DNA of 64,000 nt from Sphingopyxis sp. FD7. Lineage in GTDB: Bacteria; Pseudomonadota; Alphaproteobacteria; Sphingomonadales; Sphingomonadaceae. Shown here one piece after another: positions 8,867 through 18,362 of the stretch. The first letter of the stretch is position 1. Each line of letters starts with the position of its first letter. The stretch covers positions 3,589,501 through 3,653,500 of the forward strand of contig NZ_AP017898.1 in the NCBI RefSeq assembly GCF_003609835.1, written 5' to 3'. The notes beneath the pieces are model-generated. The model was not told where the DNA came from, did no database searches, and saw nothing but the letters and a program-made list of their open reading frames with translations. Both the position numbers and the translations under genes were made by a program.

Positions 8867-10922
8867 CGGTGCCGGCCTTTGCGGCATGGCGCTGGAGAAA
8901 GGCGATCCCCTCGGCCATCTTGCGCTCCCAGGCGTCCTGCGAGGTCAGCGAGGGCAGCCGCCCACGCTCTCGCTTGAACTCCAGCGCCCGCTCCGCCAGC
9001 GCCCGGGCGTCCTCGTAGGTGAGCTTGTCCTTCTTGGCGTTAATCACCGCCTGCACCTGCAACAGGGTCTTCTCGTCCATCGACTTGGCCAGCACGGCAT
9101 AGGTAGCGCTGAAGGGATTGACCCGGTCGATCATGTCGATGTCGAGATCGGTAACGCTGAGCGCGAATTTGCGGACCCCGTCGATGAAGGCGGTGTTCGC
9201 CTTGATCTCGCCGTCAACTACGTCTCCGCCCATCATCGCCTTGGCCTGCTGGGTGACGTTCATCGCTGCAATCGCGTGCTGGCGTACCGCTTCCTGATCC
9301 TCGGTGCTGAGTTCGGGATACTTCTCACGGATGATCTTGCCCATCTTCAGCTGGGTTAGTTCTTCCGGCACCACGTCAGGATCGAACATGCCGCGTTCCA
9401 ACACCGACTTGTCCTGCACGAAGCTCGCGATCACCTCGTTGAGGTCCTCGCGGCAGATGCGCGTAGCCTCGATGCTGGTCGGCAGCTTCAGGCCCTTGAT
9501 CTCGAAGTGCATCTGGCCCTGGGCGTTGACGCCGACATTGGCTTCGCCCGGCTTGTAGCCCTCCTCGCCATAGTCGAAGCCCTCCTTCGGTCCGGCGTCC
9601 TTGGGCGTGAACTCAAAGCGCGGCGCCAGCACCTGCTCCATCAGCAGGCTGGCCGCGATGGCTTTCAGGTAATCATTGATCGCATCTACGACGAGCGGAT
9701 CGTCAGCGGCCGGTTCCGCGATCAGATTGGTGAAACGAGCCCGCGTCTTGCCCGGCGCATCGCGGGTGGCGCGCCCGATGATCTGGATGATCTCGGTCAG
9801 GCTCGAACGATAGCCGACGGTCAGCGCATGCTCGCACCAGATCCAGTCAAACCCTTCCTTGGCCATGCCGAGCGCGATGATGATGTCGACAAATTCGCGG
9901 TTGGTCCGGGCCTCGGGTGATTTCAGCGATGCCACCACCTTGTCGCGCTTGGCCGCATCGTCGTCGACAAGGTCGGCGACCTTGATGACGCTGCCCGCTG
10001 CTGTGTGAACCAGGTGAAAGCCAGTCTCGGGATCGACACCATGCCAATCGCCGAGATGGTTCATGATGTCCTCGGCCTCGCGGTGCTTGTCCTTGAGGCT
10101 CTCCCGCGAATTGACCGAGGGGATGTGAACAATGGTTTTCACCGTGGGGTCGAGAAGCGCCGAGATCTTGTCCGTGTAGCGGCCCATGTAGAAACTGTAG
10201 CCGATGTCGAGCACCTTCAGATGCTCGTAGCCGTTGAGCTGCTCGTAGTAGGTGTAGGTGACGGTCTCGAATTTTGCTTCGTCCTCTGGCGCCAGCACCG
10301 GGATGGCATCGCCCCGGAAATAACTGCCGGTCATGGCGACGATGTGCGCCTTGTCGCGTCCGATCAGCTGGGCAAGCTGGGCGCCAAGCCGGTTGCCAGC
10401 ATCCGCCGAAACATGGTGAAACTCGTCAATGGCGATGACTGTGTCGTCGAATGCCTCCACCCCTAACTCGTCAAAGGCGAAACGGAAGGTGGCGTGAGTG
10501 CAGACCAGCACTCTCTCATCGCCTGCCAGGAACTCACCCAGGGCCTTGACCTTGGATTTTGCCACCTTGGGGTCGTCGGCACCCGGCGTGTTGCACAGGT
10601 TCCACTGGGGGGCGACTACCCAGTCCGCCCAGAAGCCATGCTTGCTCAGCGGTTCACTGGCAAAGCTTGCACCGATCGAACGCTCCGGAACGCAGACGAT
10701 CGCCTTCCTGACGCCCTGGTTGGTCAGCTTGTCGAGCGCGATGAACATGAGCGCGCGCGACTTGCCCGAAGCTGGCGGCGACTTGATGAGCAGGTACTGC
10801 TCACCACGCTTGTCATAGGCGCGGGCCTGCATTGGCCGCATGCCGAGCTCGTTTGCCTTGGCGGTCGCACCGGTGCCGGCGGGGCGGAAGGTGACCGTGG
10901 GGATGATATCGCCGTTTGCCAT
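8859..10922 (-). CDS. DEAD/DEAH-type SF2 helicase (restriction-translocase-like)
   Basis: Protein of 687 residues. It carries motif I as SPPASGKS (residues 48-55), motif II as DEFHH (166-170), motif III-like MTGSYFRGD (near 198) and motif VI as QIIGRATRD (380-388), the order of a ResIII/UvrB-type SF2 ATPase. The C-terminal 300 residues are helical, with no domain I can name. It lies 5 nt downstream of an MmeI-like methyltransferase and overlaps the GIY-YIG gene. The three probably form one restriction system in which this protein translocates on DNA. Confidence 0.85.
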   Translation of the reverse strand: MANGDIIPTVTFRPAGTGATAKANELGMRPMQARAYDKRGEQYLLIKSPPASGKSRALMFIALDKLTNQGVRKAIVCVPERSIGASFASEPLSKHGFWADWVVAPQWNLCNTPGADDPKVAKSKVKALGEFLAGDERVLVCTHATFRFAFDELGVEAFDDTVIAIDEFHHVSADAGNRLGAQLAQLIGRDKAHIVAMTGSYFRGDAIPVLAPEDEAKFETVTYTYYEQLNGYEHLKVLDIGYSFYMGRYTDKISALLDPTVKTIVHIPSVNSRESLKDKHREAEDIMNHLGDWHGVDPETGFHLVHTAAGSVIKVADLVDDDAAKRDKVVASLKSPEARTNREFVDIIIALGMAKEGFDWIWCEHALTVGYRSSLTEIIQIIGRATRDAPGKTRARFTNLIAEPAADDPLVVDAINDYLKAIAASLLMEQVLAPRFEFTPKDAGPKEGFDYGEEGYKPGEANVGVNAQGQMHFEIKGLKLPTSIEATRICREDLNEVIASFVQDKSVLERGMFDPDVVPEELTQLKMGKIIREKYPELSTEDQEAVRQHAIAAMNVTQQAKAMMGGDVVDGEIKANTAFIDGVRKFALSVTDLDIDMIDRVNPFSATYAVLAKSMDEKTLLQVQAVINAKKDKLTYEDARALAERALEFKRERGRLPSLTSQDAWERKMAEGIAFLQRHAAKAGTDG

Positions 10923-10927
10923 GCAGT

Positions 10928-13678
10928 TCAGGCCGCCTTCTTGCCGGTCATCTTGGTGTAGAGCTCGAACAGCTTCTCGAGCCGCTCGGTGTCGTTGCGA
11001 AACTTGCGGCCGATATAGATTCGCTCCAGCACCTCGTCATTGCGCTCATGGGCATGGCGAAGGTTTTCGGGCATCTTCTCTGGATCGTAGAGTTCGGCAA
11101 TCGTCTTGGGGAAATGGGCTTCACGCGCCAGCAGGATGTCCTCGGCACAACGAGTGAGGTCGGCTTTGTTTTGTTCAGTCAGTGTGGGGACGGGAAACGT
11201 GTTCCAACCTAGATTGCTTGCATATCGAAGACGAGTCTCAAGCTTACCGCATACCGTGCTAATCCATGCTAAGTGAAGTTTGGACATTAAGATCGAAAGA
11301 TCCACCATTGTCGGAGTGTATATGGCATGAGCAAGGTGCGTAATAATGAACTCTTTACTTAAAAGTCCGACCGGGAGATATTCCCGCTTCTCAGAAGAAA
11401 CCTGCGGAACAACAATTTGAAGTCTCTTACTTGTGTTTCTGAATCGAAATTGATGGGATCGATCGACGAGCGTAATTGCCACCTCTCCACCATCTTCCCT
11501 AGCCTTCCGGACCTTCTCAATCCGCTCCGCAATCTCGGGGAATTGCATAAATTCAGTCAAATCTTGGTCGTCTATCCATAAACAGTATCGCAAAATACCA
11601 TCAATAAATTCACTGGTTCCCGTCACCGGTCTGATTGACTTAGAAACGACCGGATACCTCTGCGAAATGGCCTTCGCCTCCATGGAATTCAAAAACAGAT
11701 TCCCTCCGTCATAAGCGGCATTGCCCGTGATCATCGGAGAAAGCGAGTTTATCGGTTTTGACTCGCTTTCGACAATCACTTGGGGGCCGTCTATGAGATA
11801 GGCATTTATATTCGTAACCTTTCGGCGCGATTGGTCGTTGTATATGAATTTTTCCGAAACCAAGTGTCGCGTCAATCCGACGATGGTTACCGATACTCCC
11901 GCATTATTTTGCGCATTATTCTGCCACTTGAAGGTTTCGTAGGAAAACTCAACGATACACCCTAGTTTTTCTAAAATTGGCCATAGCACGGGCACGTGGG
12001 TCCCTTGCGATATGGAGTTCGTGGTGACAATAGCGGCCCGATCATAGTATTGCAGATAGATTCCTGTTTTCACAAGAAAGGCACAAATGTAGTCTAAGTT
12101 TTTGAATTTGGGCTCATTGGCGAATATCGCCTTCATGTCGGACTTTTGTGCGGCATTTTGCTTCTTCCCCCCGATGTAGGGAGGGTTGCCGCACACAAAA
12201 ATTTCACCGCCTTCGTTCTCGAAATCTATCTCCGCTTGGTCAAGCGGTGTCTCGAACAGGTCATGAGCCTGCATTCGAACGCCTGATCCCGTGGGCGGGC
12301 AAAGACTCAGCCAGTCTAGTCGCAGCGCGTTGCCGCACGTGATCCAATTCTGGCTATCGAGCGGCAAGAAATCGGCGAGCGCCTCCTTCTGCCCGCGATA
12401 CAGGACGTCGCATTGGAACTCGGCGATGATGAGTGCGAGCCTCGCGATCTCGGCCGGAAATTCACGAAGCTCGATGCCTCGAAAATTGGTCAACGGGATT
12501 GCGGTCTTCCGATGGGCTTCGCCCCGCCGCAAGTTGATCTCGGCCTCGATCTCCCGCATCTGCTTGTAGGCGATGACAAGGAAGTTGCCCGACCCGCACG
12601 CCGGATCAAAAACGCGGATGCGTGCCATGCGATGGCGCAGGTTCAGCAGCTTGCGGGCGTTGTCGCCAGCCTCGTCGAGCGCCTTCCGCAGATCGTCGAG
12701 GAACAGTGGGTTCAGCACCTTCAGGATGTTCGGCACGCTGGTGTAGTGCATGCCGAGCGCGCCACGCTCCTCGTCGTCGGCCACCGCCTGGATCATGCTG
12801 CCGAAGATGTCGGGGTTGATCTTCTTCCAGTTCAGGTTGCCGATCTGGATCAGATATGACCGCGCGATCCGGCTGAAGCGCGGGACGTCGGTGTTGCCGG
12901 AAAACAGCTGGCCATTGACGTACGGGAACACGTCGGCCCAACGAGGCGTGCCGGCTGCCTTGCGATAGCGCTCATCCAGCTTGCCTTCGTGCCGCGTGGG
13001 CGTATCCATCGCCTGGAAGATCTGGCTGATGACTTCGTGCGTGTTGCCTGAATCCCTGGCGCTCATCTGATCAACGGTGCGGGTAAACAGGCCCTCACCG
13101 TTGAAGATGTCGGTATCCTCGGCAAAGAAGCAGAAGATCAGCCGGGCCATGAAGTGGTTCATGTCGGCCCGGCGCTCGGCGGTTGCCCACTCCGGATTGT
13201 CTTTCAGCAACTCCACATAGAGCTTGTTAAGCCGGCTCGTCGCCCGAATGTCGAACGTGCTCTCGCGAATCTGCTTGACGGTCGTGATGCCGGCAAGGGG
13301 CAGGAACAGGCCAAAGTGGTTGGGAAAATCGGCAAACGTGCAGGCGACGGTCTCGCCACTGTTGAGGTCTTCCGCCTGGAAATCTGCCCCATCGGTGGCG
13401 AGAATGAACTTTGCCTTCGCCGCAGCCGTCTTCGGGCTCTCGCGCAGCGCCTTCAGCGTCTGATCGACGGTCCCGGCGTCACAGGTGGCGATGTGAATGT
13501 TGCTGCGCTGAAGCACGCCGCCCGGCAGATCGGAAGCGTTCGATGCCCCGCTGCGCAGCTTCTTGAGCGTTGTGGCTTTGTTTCCAAAGGCTTCAAGGAA
13601 AGCGAACGGGAACTCCGCTCGATCAAAGGGATGTTCAGCTAACTCCGATATTGCCTGTTCGATCTCGACTGCGTTCAT
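10928..13678 (-). CDS. MmeI-like class I SAM-dependent DNA methyltransferase
   Basis: Adenine-specific type DNA methyltransferase of 916 residues. The SAM-binding motif is FDPACGSGNF (about 357-366) and the catalytic motif is NPPY (498-501). An MmeI-type N-terminal domain (EFPFAFLEAFGNKATTLKKLRSG) and helical spacer precede them. I do not see a convincing nuclease motif in the N-terminus, so cleavage is probably done by the downstream proteins. The C-terminal region (about 500-850) is the expected target recognition domain. Its DNA (about 11.2-12.2 kb) is visibly poorer in G+C than the flanks, about 45-47 percent in two lines I counted against 57 percent and more nearby. That suggests replacement of the specificity region by recombination. 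Confidence 0.85.
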   Translation of the reverse strand: MNAVEIEQAISELAEHPFDRAEFPFAFLEAFGNKATTLKKLRSGASNASDLPGGVLQRSNIHIATCDAGTVDQTLKALRESPKTAAAKAKFILATDGADFQAEDLNSGETVACTFADFPNHFGLFLPLAGITTVKQIRESTFDIRATSRLNKLYVELLKDNPEWATAERRADMNHFMARLIFCFFAEDTDIFNGEGLFTRTVDQMSARDSGNTHEVISQIFQAMDTPTRHEGKLDERYRKAAGTPRWADVFPYVNGQLFSGNTDVPRFSRIARSYLIQIGNLNWKKINPDIFGSMIQAVADDEERGALGMHYTSVPNILKVLNPLFLDDLRKALDEAGDNARKLLNLRHRMARIRVFDPACGSGNFLVIAYKQMREIEAEINLRRGEAHRKTAIPLTNFRGIELREFPAEIARLALIIAEFQCDVLYRGQKEALADFLPLDSQNWITCGNALRLDWLSLCPPTGSGVRMQAHDLFETPLDQAEIDFENEGGEIFVCGNPPYIGGKKQNAAQKSDMKAIFANEPKFKNLDYICAFLVKTGIYLQYYDRAAIVTTNSISQGTHVPVLWPILEKLGCIVEFSYETFKWQNNAQNNAGVSVTIVGLTRHLVSEKFIYNDQSRRKVTNINAYLIDGPQVIVESESKPINSLSPMITGNAAYDGGNLFLNSMEAKAISQRYPVVSKSIRPVTGTSEFIDGILRYCLWIDDQDLTEFMQFPEIAERIEKVRKAREDGGEVAITLVDRSHQFRFRNTSKRLQIVVPQVSSEKREYLPVGLLSKEFIITHLAHAIYTPTMVDLSILMSKLHLAWISTVCGKLETRLRYASNLGWNTFPVPTLTEQNKADLTRCAEDILLAREAHFPKTIAELYDPEKMPENLRHAHERNDEVLERIYIGRKFRNDTERLEKLFELYTKMTGKKAA

Positions 13679-13950
13679 ACGCCTTCACTACGACGTGAAC
13701 GGGGATGATAACAAGCCGAGACGGGGCGGCAATGTCGGACAATCCGGAATGGCTCGTTACAGGAGCGCGATCGGTATAGCGGACACTCCCGACGGCGAAC
13801 GGCGCGTCTCGAGCGCCTGCTGCACGACGTTCCGCGGTGGACGCCGCAGATTTCAGGACTGGGAGTGGGTAGTCACGAAGCTCAGGAAGGAGCCAGATCG
13901 GCGCTCGTAGAGCAAAGCCATTGCCGGGAGATCAAGAGCAGTCGACATGT

Positions 13951-16900
13951 TCAAGCGAGCCAAAGATCATCTGGCCCGTGGTAAAAAATGTCGACCTTGT
14001 TCGCCTCGGTGCTGACCACAGCACGAAGTAGCCCGCGATGACCAGGGTTCAGCACTGCCTGGAGGTCTCCGAGAACCGTGCCATCTGGGGCCATCACGGG
14101 CCGCTGACCTTCGCTTGCACGCAGACGCAACGGCGACCCGGCAGCGGGCAACACGCCCGGCTTCCACTGTACCCACGCCCAATAGCGGCGCTCAATCCAC
14201 GTCCGCTTTTCGGCAGGAACGAAGCCGGTCCGGAAAGCGGACCAGAGGCTCGCCGTCTCAGCGGTTGGCCAGCCGGGCATTTGGGAGAAGGCCGTCACGA
14301 TATCACTGTCGAGCCAGACCTGAAGCTCGGCGAGCGTGACGAAAGTTGCGGCGGTGTCGCCGACCGCTTTGATCGCCGCCAGCCGGGAGGAAAAGCCTGC
14401 CTGGATCAGCAGCGAGGCGGATCGGTTCATCGTGCCAGTCTCAACCGCTGGTACGGCCAGGCCGAGTTCGAAGTCGTCCAGAGCCAGCCCAAATGGAGCG
14501 ATGGTGTCGGCATTCGCGACACCGCGAACGCGGATGGCTTCCATGGCCCATGGCAGCCGATAGACGAGCCCTCCCTCGACGAACTGCATCATGTCCGATG
14601 GATCACCGCCCGCCAGACCGGCAAGGGGCTGTCCCAGCAGCCAGGCCCGAAGGATATCGCACCAGTTGTCGGGCAACGTATCGGGAGCGAACGGAAAGAT
14701 CCCGAACACCAGCTCGGCAATCTGCGTGATCGCGAGGATCGCCGCCTCTCCATCCTGCGCCAGGAGGGATCCGTTGGCGTTGACGAGCAGGTCGTTTGCC
14801 ACCGGAGCGATCGCGTCCAATGCGTGGCCGGTTCCGAGCCCGACACCGGCAAGGAAATATCCGCGCCGCTGAGGGGCCGTCGAGTTCGCCCAGACGACGC
14901 GACTACGGCCGACTAGCGCAGCGCGCATGATGGCGCGGAACTCAGCCGTCCTGCGATTCAGCCTGCGCTCCCAGAGCGACGACTGAAGTATGGTGTCGAG
15001 CGCCTCGGCGATGCCGTCGTCGGGAACTTCGGCTTCACCGAGGAGGGCGAGTACCGCCGTGTCCAGGGAGGCGACATAGCCATCCCACGCCCGGCGCTCT
15101 CGTTCAGCATCGGCCGGATCTTCGCCGGCAATCTCAGGGAATGTCCATGCAGCAGCGTTATTGAGAACATACTCCATAAGTTGGTCGTCGGTCCGGACTT
15201 GCTGTTGCTGCATGCGGAGGAGCAAGGTCAGCACGAGCCGCAGGAGGCCGCTCTCCATTTCACGTGACCGTTCGTCGTCGATCAGCCCTTCCCATTGGCC
15301 AGTCCGGTATGCGTGCCGGTCGTACATCGGATACAGCACCAAGCCTTCGACATCGACGTAGGCGCGCCCGGCGCGACCGACGACATTCTTGAACTCAGCC
15401 GCTTCGATCCGCACGCGGTTGCGGGTGAGCGAGTGGATGATCACTGCGGTAGCGGACAGATTGAGCCCTTGGGCCAGCGTCGGGGAAGAGATGGTGACCT
15501 TGAGGACGCCGTCCCTGAGCAGGCGCTCAACTTCTTTTCGATAGGCGGTTGGCAACGCGCCGTGATGGATCGCGACGCCTAACTGCAGGCACTGTAGGAT
15601 TGGATGGTCTGCCCCGAGCCACTCAGCGCCTAATACCAGAGCGGTTGTCAGCACGGCGGGATCGACGGTCAGGAGATTCCGGAGCGCGCCGCGGCGATGG
15701 AGGTCGATGATCCTACCAGCGAACGGCTCGACGTGCGCCCGGACAGGGCAGAAGATCAGCACCGATTGTCCGTCGTCTACGAGCCGCCAAGCGGTAGCCA
15801 GGCAAAGCTCCCCCAAGTCCTTCGGGAAAGGCGTGGTCCGTTGGCCTATCGGCGGCACCGATGCCGTCAGGTAGCGCGGTACGAACGGGCGTTCGTCACC
15901 GACGCGCAGATTGAGGCGTGCGTGGTTGCCGTTCCAAATGACTTCCCCGTAGCGAAGTCGCGTTGGGCGCCAGTCATTCTTGATGAGCCCTCCAGCCTGG
16001 TCGCGACGGAGCCAGCAGGCAAAATCTTCAAGCTGGTCGCCATCGGGCAGGATTGCGGACAAGCATACGATGCGCCGCTCGGCGGCATCCGCGCGCTTCA
16101 GCAGGCGCTGGATTTGCACCTCGTAGCGAACCTCGCGCTCGCTGAGGCCGATCATGTGTCCTTCGTCGAAAACGAGGAGGCCCACGTCATCGAGCAGGGT
16201 CGGATCGTTGCGCAGAGCGAAGTCAAGCTTCTCTGGGGTCGCGACGACGATATGGCGAGTCCGGATCGCGTCCTCGTCGACGTCGCTGACGCCGGTGCTG
16301 CCATAGAGGGCGGAGATGGTCTTTCCGAGGGGGGCGAATGTCCGCTGCAGCGTGACTTCCGTCTGCGCGGAGAGCGCGCGGAGCGGCGTCACGAACATCA
16401 CGCGCTTGCCTGCTGCGAGGCAACGCAGGATGCACAGCTCCGCTATCCGAGTCTTGCCAGCACTGGTCGGGAGAGACACGACAAGGTCATCGGTCTGATC
16501 GACACTCCGCGCGGCCGCGTCGAGCTGGGAAGGCCAAAGCTCGATCTCGGCCTTCCGGCGGCTGTGCAGGACGGCGAGATAGAGGGTCCGCAACGCTGGC
16601 CAAGTGGGCGCGTCGCCACCTGCGGGGGCGAGCGGCAACCGATGATGGAAGCTGCAATCCCAGAGATCGTTCAAAAGGTGGATGGTCAGGCGGTGGAGCC
16701 ACCATTGCGGCACGAGATTGAGCTCGGCGGACGCTTTTATGCCCTCAGCCAGGTGCTCAAGCGCCGTGTCGAGCAAGGCGCGCTCGCCGCGTTCAAGCGC
16801 GAGGAGGAACATCGCCATCGCGCCGAAGAAGCGATCGGTCAGCGCAAGATCAACAGCGTCGAAAAGGAAGCCTGGGTCGTCAGTCTCGGGTCGGCCGATG

Positions 16901-17457
16901 AGTTCGTCGACCATAAGCTGATCTTCGAGGGAGGCGGCAAGCGCATCGTCGGAGCCTGAGCCTTCCGCCCTGAAGGCGAGGATTGCGCGCTCAAGTTCGT
17001 TGAGGTTCCTGAGCATCAATTGCGCGACTGCGCGCTCCGCTTGTGAGAAGTTTTCGTCGCCGAGCACGATGGTGAGCAGAGAGTAGGCTCGGGCCGACAT
17101 GCGGGCCAGATGGTAGCTGGCTGCAGCGACGACGAAGTGGAAGCTCCGATCGGCCCCGTCACGAGGACCGCGGGCGATCACGGCCTCCAGAGCCGTCGCG
17201 GCTTGCTCGAAAGCCGATCGGGCACGAGCCTCGTCGCCGCCGAGGTCGCGCAGCCGAAGCCCGAGTTCCAACAGCGCATAGCCATAGCCGAGCAGGTCGT
17301 TGCTGAGCTGCGGCGTGAAGGCAGGCGCTTCGGGCGGGAGGACACCGTCCCGCCACACTATCGCGCGCGCCTGGCCGCGTGCCAGCAGGCGGTTGCGAAA
17401 CCCGGGGACAATGGCCGCGTCGATGTCGGCCTGGATCGCTTCAACCGTTGTTGGCAT
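13951..17457 (-). CDS. hamB: Hachiman-like helicase HamB
   Basis: SF2 helicase of 1168 residues. A 300-residue helical N-terminal region precedes motif I SLPTSAGKT (329-337), motif Ia TPLRALSAQTE, motif II DEGH (431-434), LSAIL (about 467), HHGALP (631-636), SSPTLAQGLNL and motif VI GRAGRA (694-699), a Ski2-like set. A long C-terminal domain of unknown role follows. It overlaps the upstream DUF1837-like gene by 17 nt. A DUF1837 protein paired with a Ski2-like helicase is the definition of Hachiman/AbpAB anti-phage systems, in which the helicase senses or unwinds DNA and HamA degrades it. The assignment rests on motif and partner, not on a database search. Confidence 0.75.
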   Translation of the reverse strand: MPTTVEAIQADIDAAIVPGFRNRLLARGQARAIVWRDGVLPPEAPAFTPQLSNDLLGYGYALLELGLRLRDLGGDEARARSAFEQAATALEAVIARGPRDGADRSFHFVVAAASYHLARMSARAYSLLTIVLGDENFSQAERAVAQLMLRNLNELERAILAFRAEGSGSDDALAASLEDQLMVDELIGRPETDDPGFLFDAVDLALTDRFFGAMAMFLLALERGERALLDTALEHLAEGIKASAELNLVPQWWLHRLTIHLLNDLWDCSFHHRLPLAPAGGDAPTWPALRTLYLAVLHSRRKAEIELWPSQLDAAARSVDQTDDLVVSLPTSAGKTRIAELCILRCLAAGKRVMFVTPLRALSAQTEVTLQRTFAPLGKTISALYGSTGVSDVDEDAIRTRHIVVATPEKLDFALRNDPTLLDDVGLLVFDEGHMIGLSEREVRYEVQIQRLLKRADAAERRIVCLSAILPDGDQLEDFACWLRRDQAGGLIKNDWRPTRLRYGEVIWNGNHARLNLRVGDERPFVPRYLTASVPPIGQRTTPFPKDLGELCLATAWRLVDDGQSVLIFCPVRAHVEPFAGRIIDLHRRGALRNLLTVDPAVLTTALVLGAEWLGADHPILQCLQLGVAIHHGALPTAYRKEVERLLRDGVLKVTISSPTLAQGLNLSATAVIIHSLTRNRVRIEAAEFKNVVGRAGRAYVDVEGLVLYPMYDRHAYRTGQWEGLIDDERSREMESGLLRLVLTLLLRMQQQQVRTDDQLMEYVLNNAAAWTFPEIAGEDPADAERERRAWDGYVASLDTAVLALLGEAEVPDDGIAEALDTILQSSLWERRLNRRTAEFRAIMRAALVGRSRVVWANSTAPQRRGYFLAGVGLGTGHALDAIAPVANDLLVNANGSLLAQDGEAAILAITQIAELVFGIFPFAPDTLPDNWCDILRAWLLGQPLAGLAGGDPSDMMQFVEGGLVYRLPWAMEAIRVRGVANADTIAPFGLALDDFELGLAVPAVETGTMNRSASLLIQAGFSSRLAAIKAVGDTAATFVTLAELQVWLDSDIVTAFSQMPGWPTAETASLWSAFRTGFVPAEKRTWIERRYWAWVQWKPGVLPAAGSPLRLRASEGQRPVMAPDGTVLGDLQAVLNPGHRGLLRAVVSTEANKVDIFYHGPDDLWLA

Positions 17458-18217
17458 TGGCGATCACCTGATCATAGACTCCGGCGATGAACGCGCCGTG
17501 CGGGTCAATGCGGATGCCGACATAGAGCTGGCTGAAACCGCCCCCGTAACCTTGCAGGTTCGCTCGGAGGAGATTCGCTGGGTTGTTGCCCGACAGCGTG
17601 AACAGCAGGTGTTTCACGCTTTGCGGAGCGATGCCATGCTTCAGCAATGCGTCGTCAATCGCGTCGGCCAGGTCGTTGTTACCCGCCTCCATCAACCGGT
17701 CGGCGATGAACTCTAGGGCATGCGCGGATGGCAATCCGCCATCCTTGTCGAGACCCGCGCGGGCCTCGGTGAGGACCCCCCCCGGCAGCGTGGCCCGGCT
17801 CTTCGCTTCGGTCTTCAGGAATCGCAGGTGGCCGGTGGCCGGGTCACGGTAGAGCCCGATTACATCGTCGCCCCGCATGGCCATGTTGCGATGGTCCTTC
17901 CAGCGCAGGCGCTTGATCGGCGCGGCGTATTGCGTCCCGGCCGCGATGTACTCGGTCGCGAGAATCTCGCCGAGGTCGCCAGAGCGGATCTGCTTGGTGG
18001 TGGGCAGCTTGCCTTCGATGAAAGCGGCGGTCTTTGGGCGGCCGAGCCGACGGAGGATTCGAGCGACATGTTCTTCCGCGGCATAGTGTTCGGGCACGAT
18101 CGCTGCGACGGCTGCGGAACCGTGCGCGATGTCAGCCGCTCTGGCTGTGATGAGTTCGAGCGCATGGGCGCCGACGTCTTCGGCAGCCCGGTCGCACCAG
18201 TTTGGAAAGCCTACCAT
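17441..18217 (-). CDS. hamA: Hachiman-like effector HamA (DUF1837 family nuclease)
   Basis: Protein of 258 residues. The C-terminal part carries a PD-(D/E)XK-like core: GDLGEILATEYI (80-91), RWKDHRNMAMRGDD (105-118) and KTEAKS (135-140), giving Asp and E-A-K as metal and catalytic residues. This matches the HamA C-terminal (DUF1837) pattern. In Hachiman the protein is a DNase held inactive with HamB. A GGGGG Shine-Dalgarno is about 6 nt before the ATG and, with the ATG, can pair with an upstream C-rich segment. The gene overlaps hamB. Confidence 0.72.
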   Translation of the reverse strand: MVGFPNWCDRAAEDVGAHALELITARAADIAHGSAAVAAIVPEHYAAEEHVARILRRLGRPKTAAFIEGKLPTTKQIRSGDLGEILATEYIAAGTQYAAPIKRLRWKDHRNMAMRGDDVIGLYRDPATGHLRFLKTEAKSRATLPGGVLTEARAGLDKDGGLPSAHALEFIADRLMEAGNNDLADAIDDALLKHGIAPQSVKHLLFTLSGNNPANLLRANLQGYGGGFSQLYVGIRIDPHGAFIAGVYDQVIANANNG

Positions 18218-18259
18218 TCACACCCCCTGCGACACCCTTAGTAGACATGAGGGGGAATG
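18215..18259 (-). promoter_or_regulatory. Inverted repeat over the hamA ribosome binding site and start codon
   Basis: On the minus strand, CATTCCCCCT (18259-18250) can pair with the AGGGGG Shine-Dalgarno and the GAATG containing the hamA start (18228-18215), with a small bulge. Folding would block initiation. The arms are short and G/C biased, so chance is a fair alternative. Confidence 0.3.
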
Positions 18260-18362
18260 GCACGAACCATTGATTGCAGGCGTTCGTTGCTGGCTTCTTG
18301 AAGTCGGCAAAAATGAATGCTTGGGAAACTGCGAGACCAGAGCTTTGAATTTGCGTGGCCGG

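Noticed and set aside
15697..16959. Plus-strand open frame of 420 codons opposite hamB
   Set aside because: Shadow of the helicase gene; no recognisable domain.
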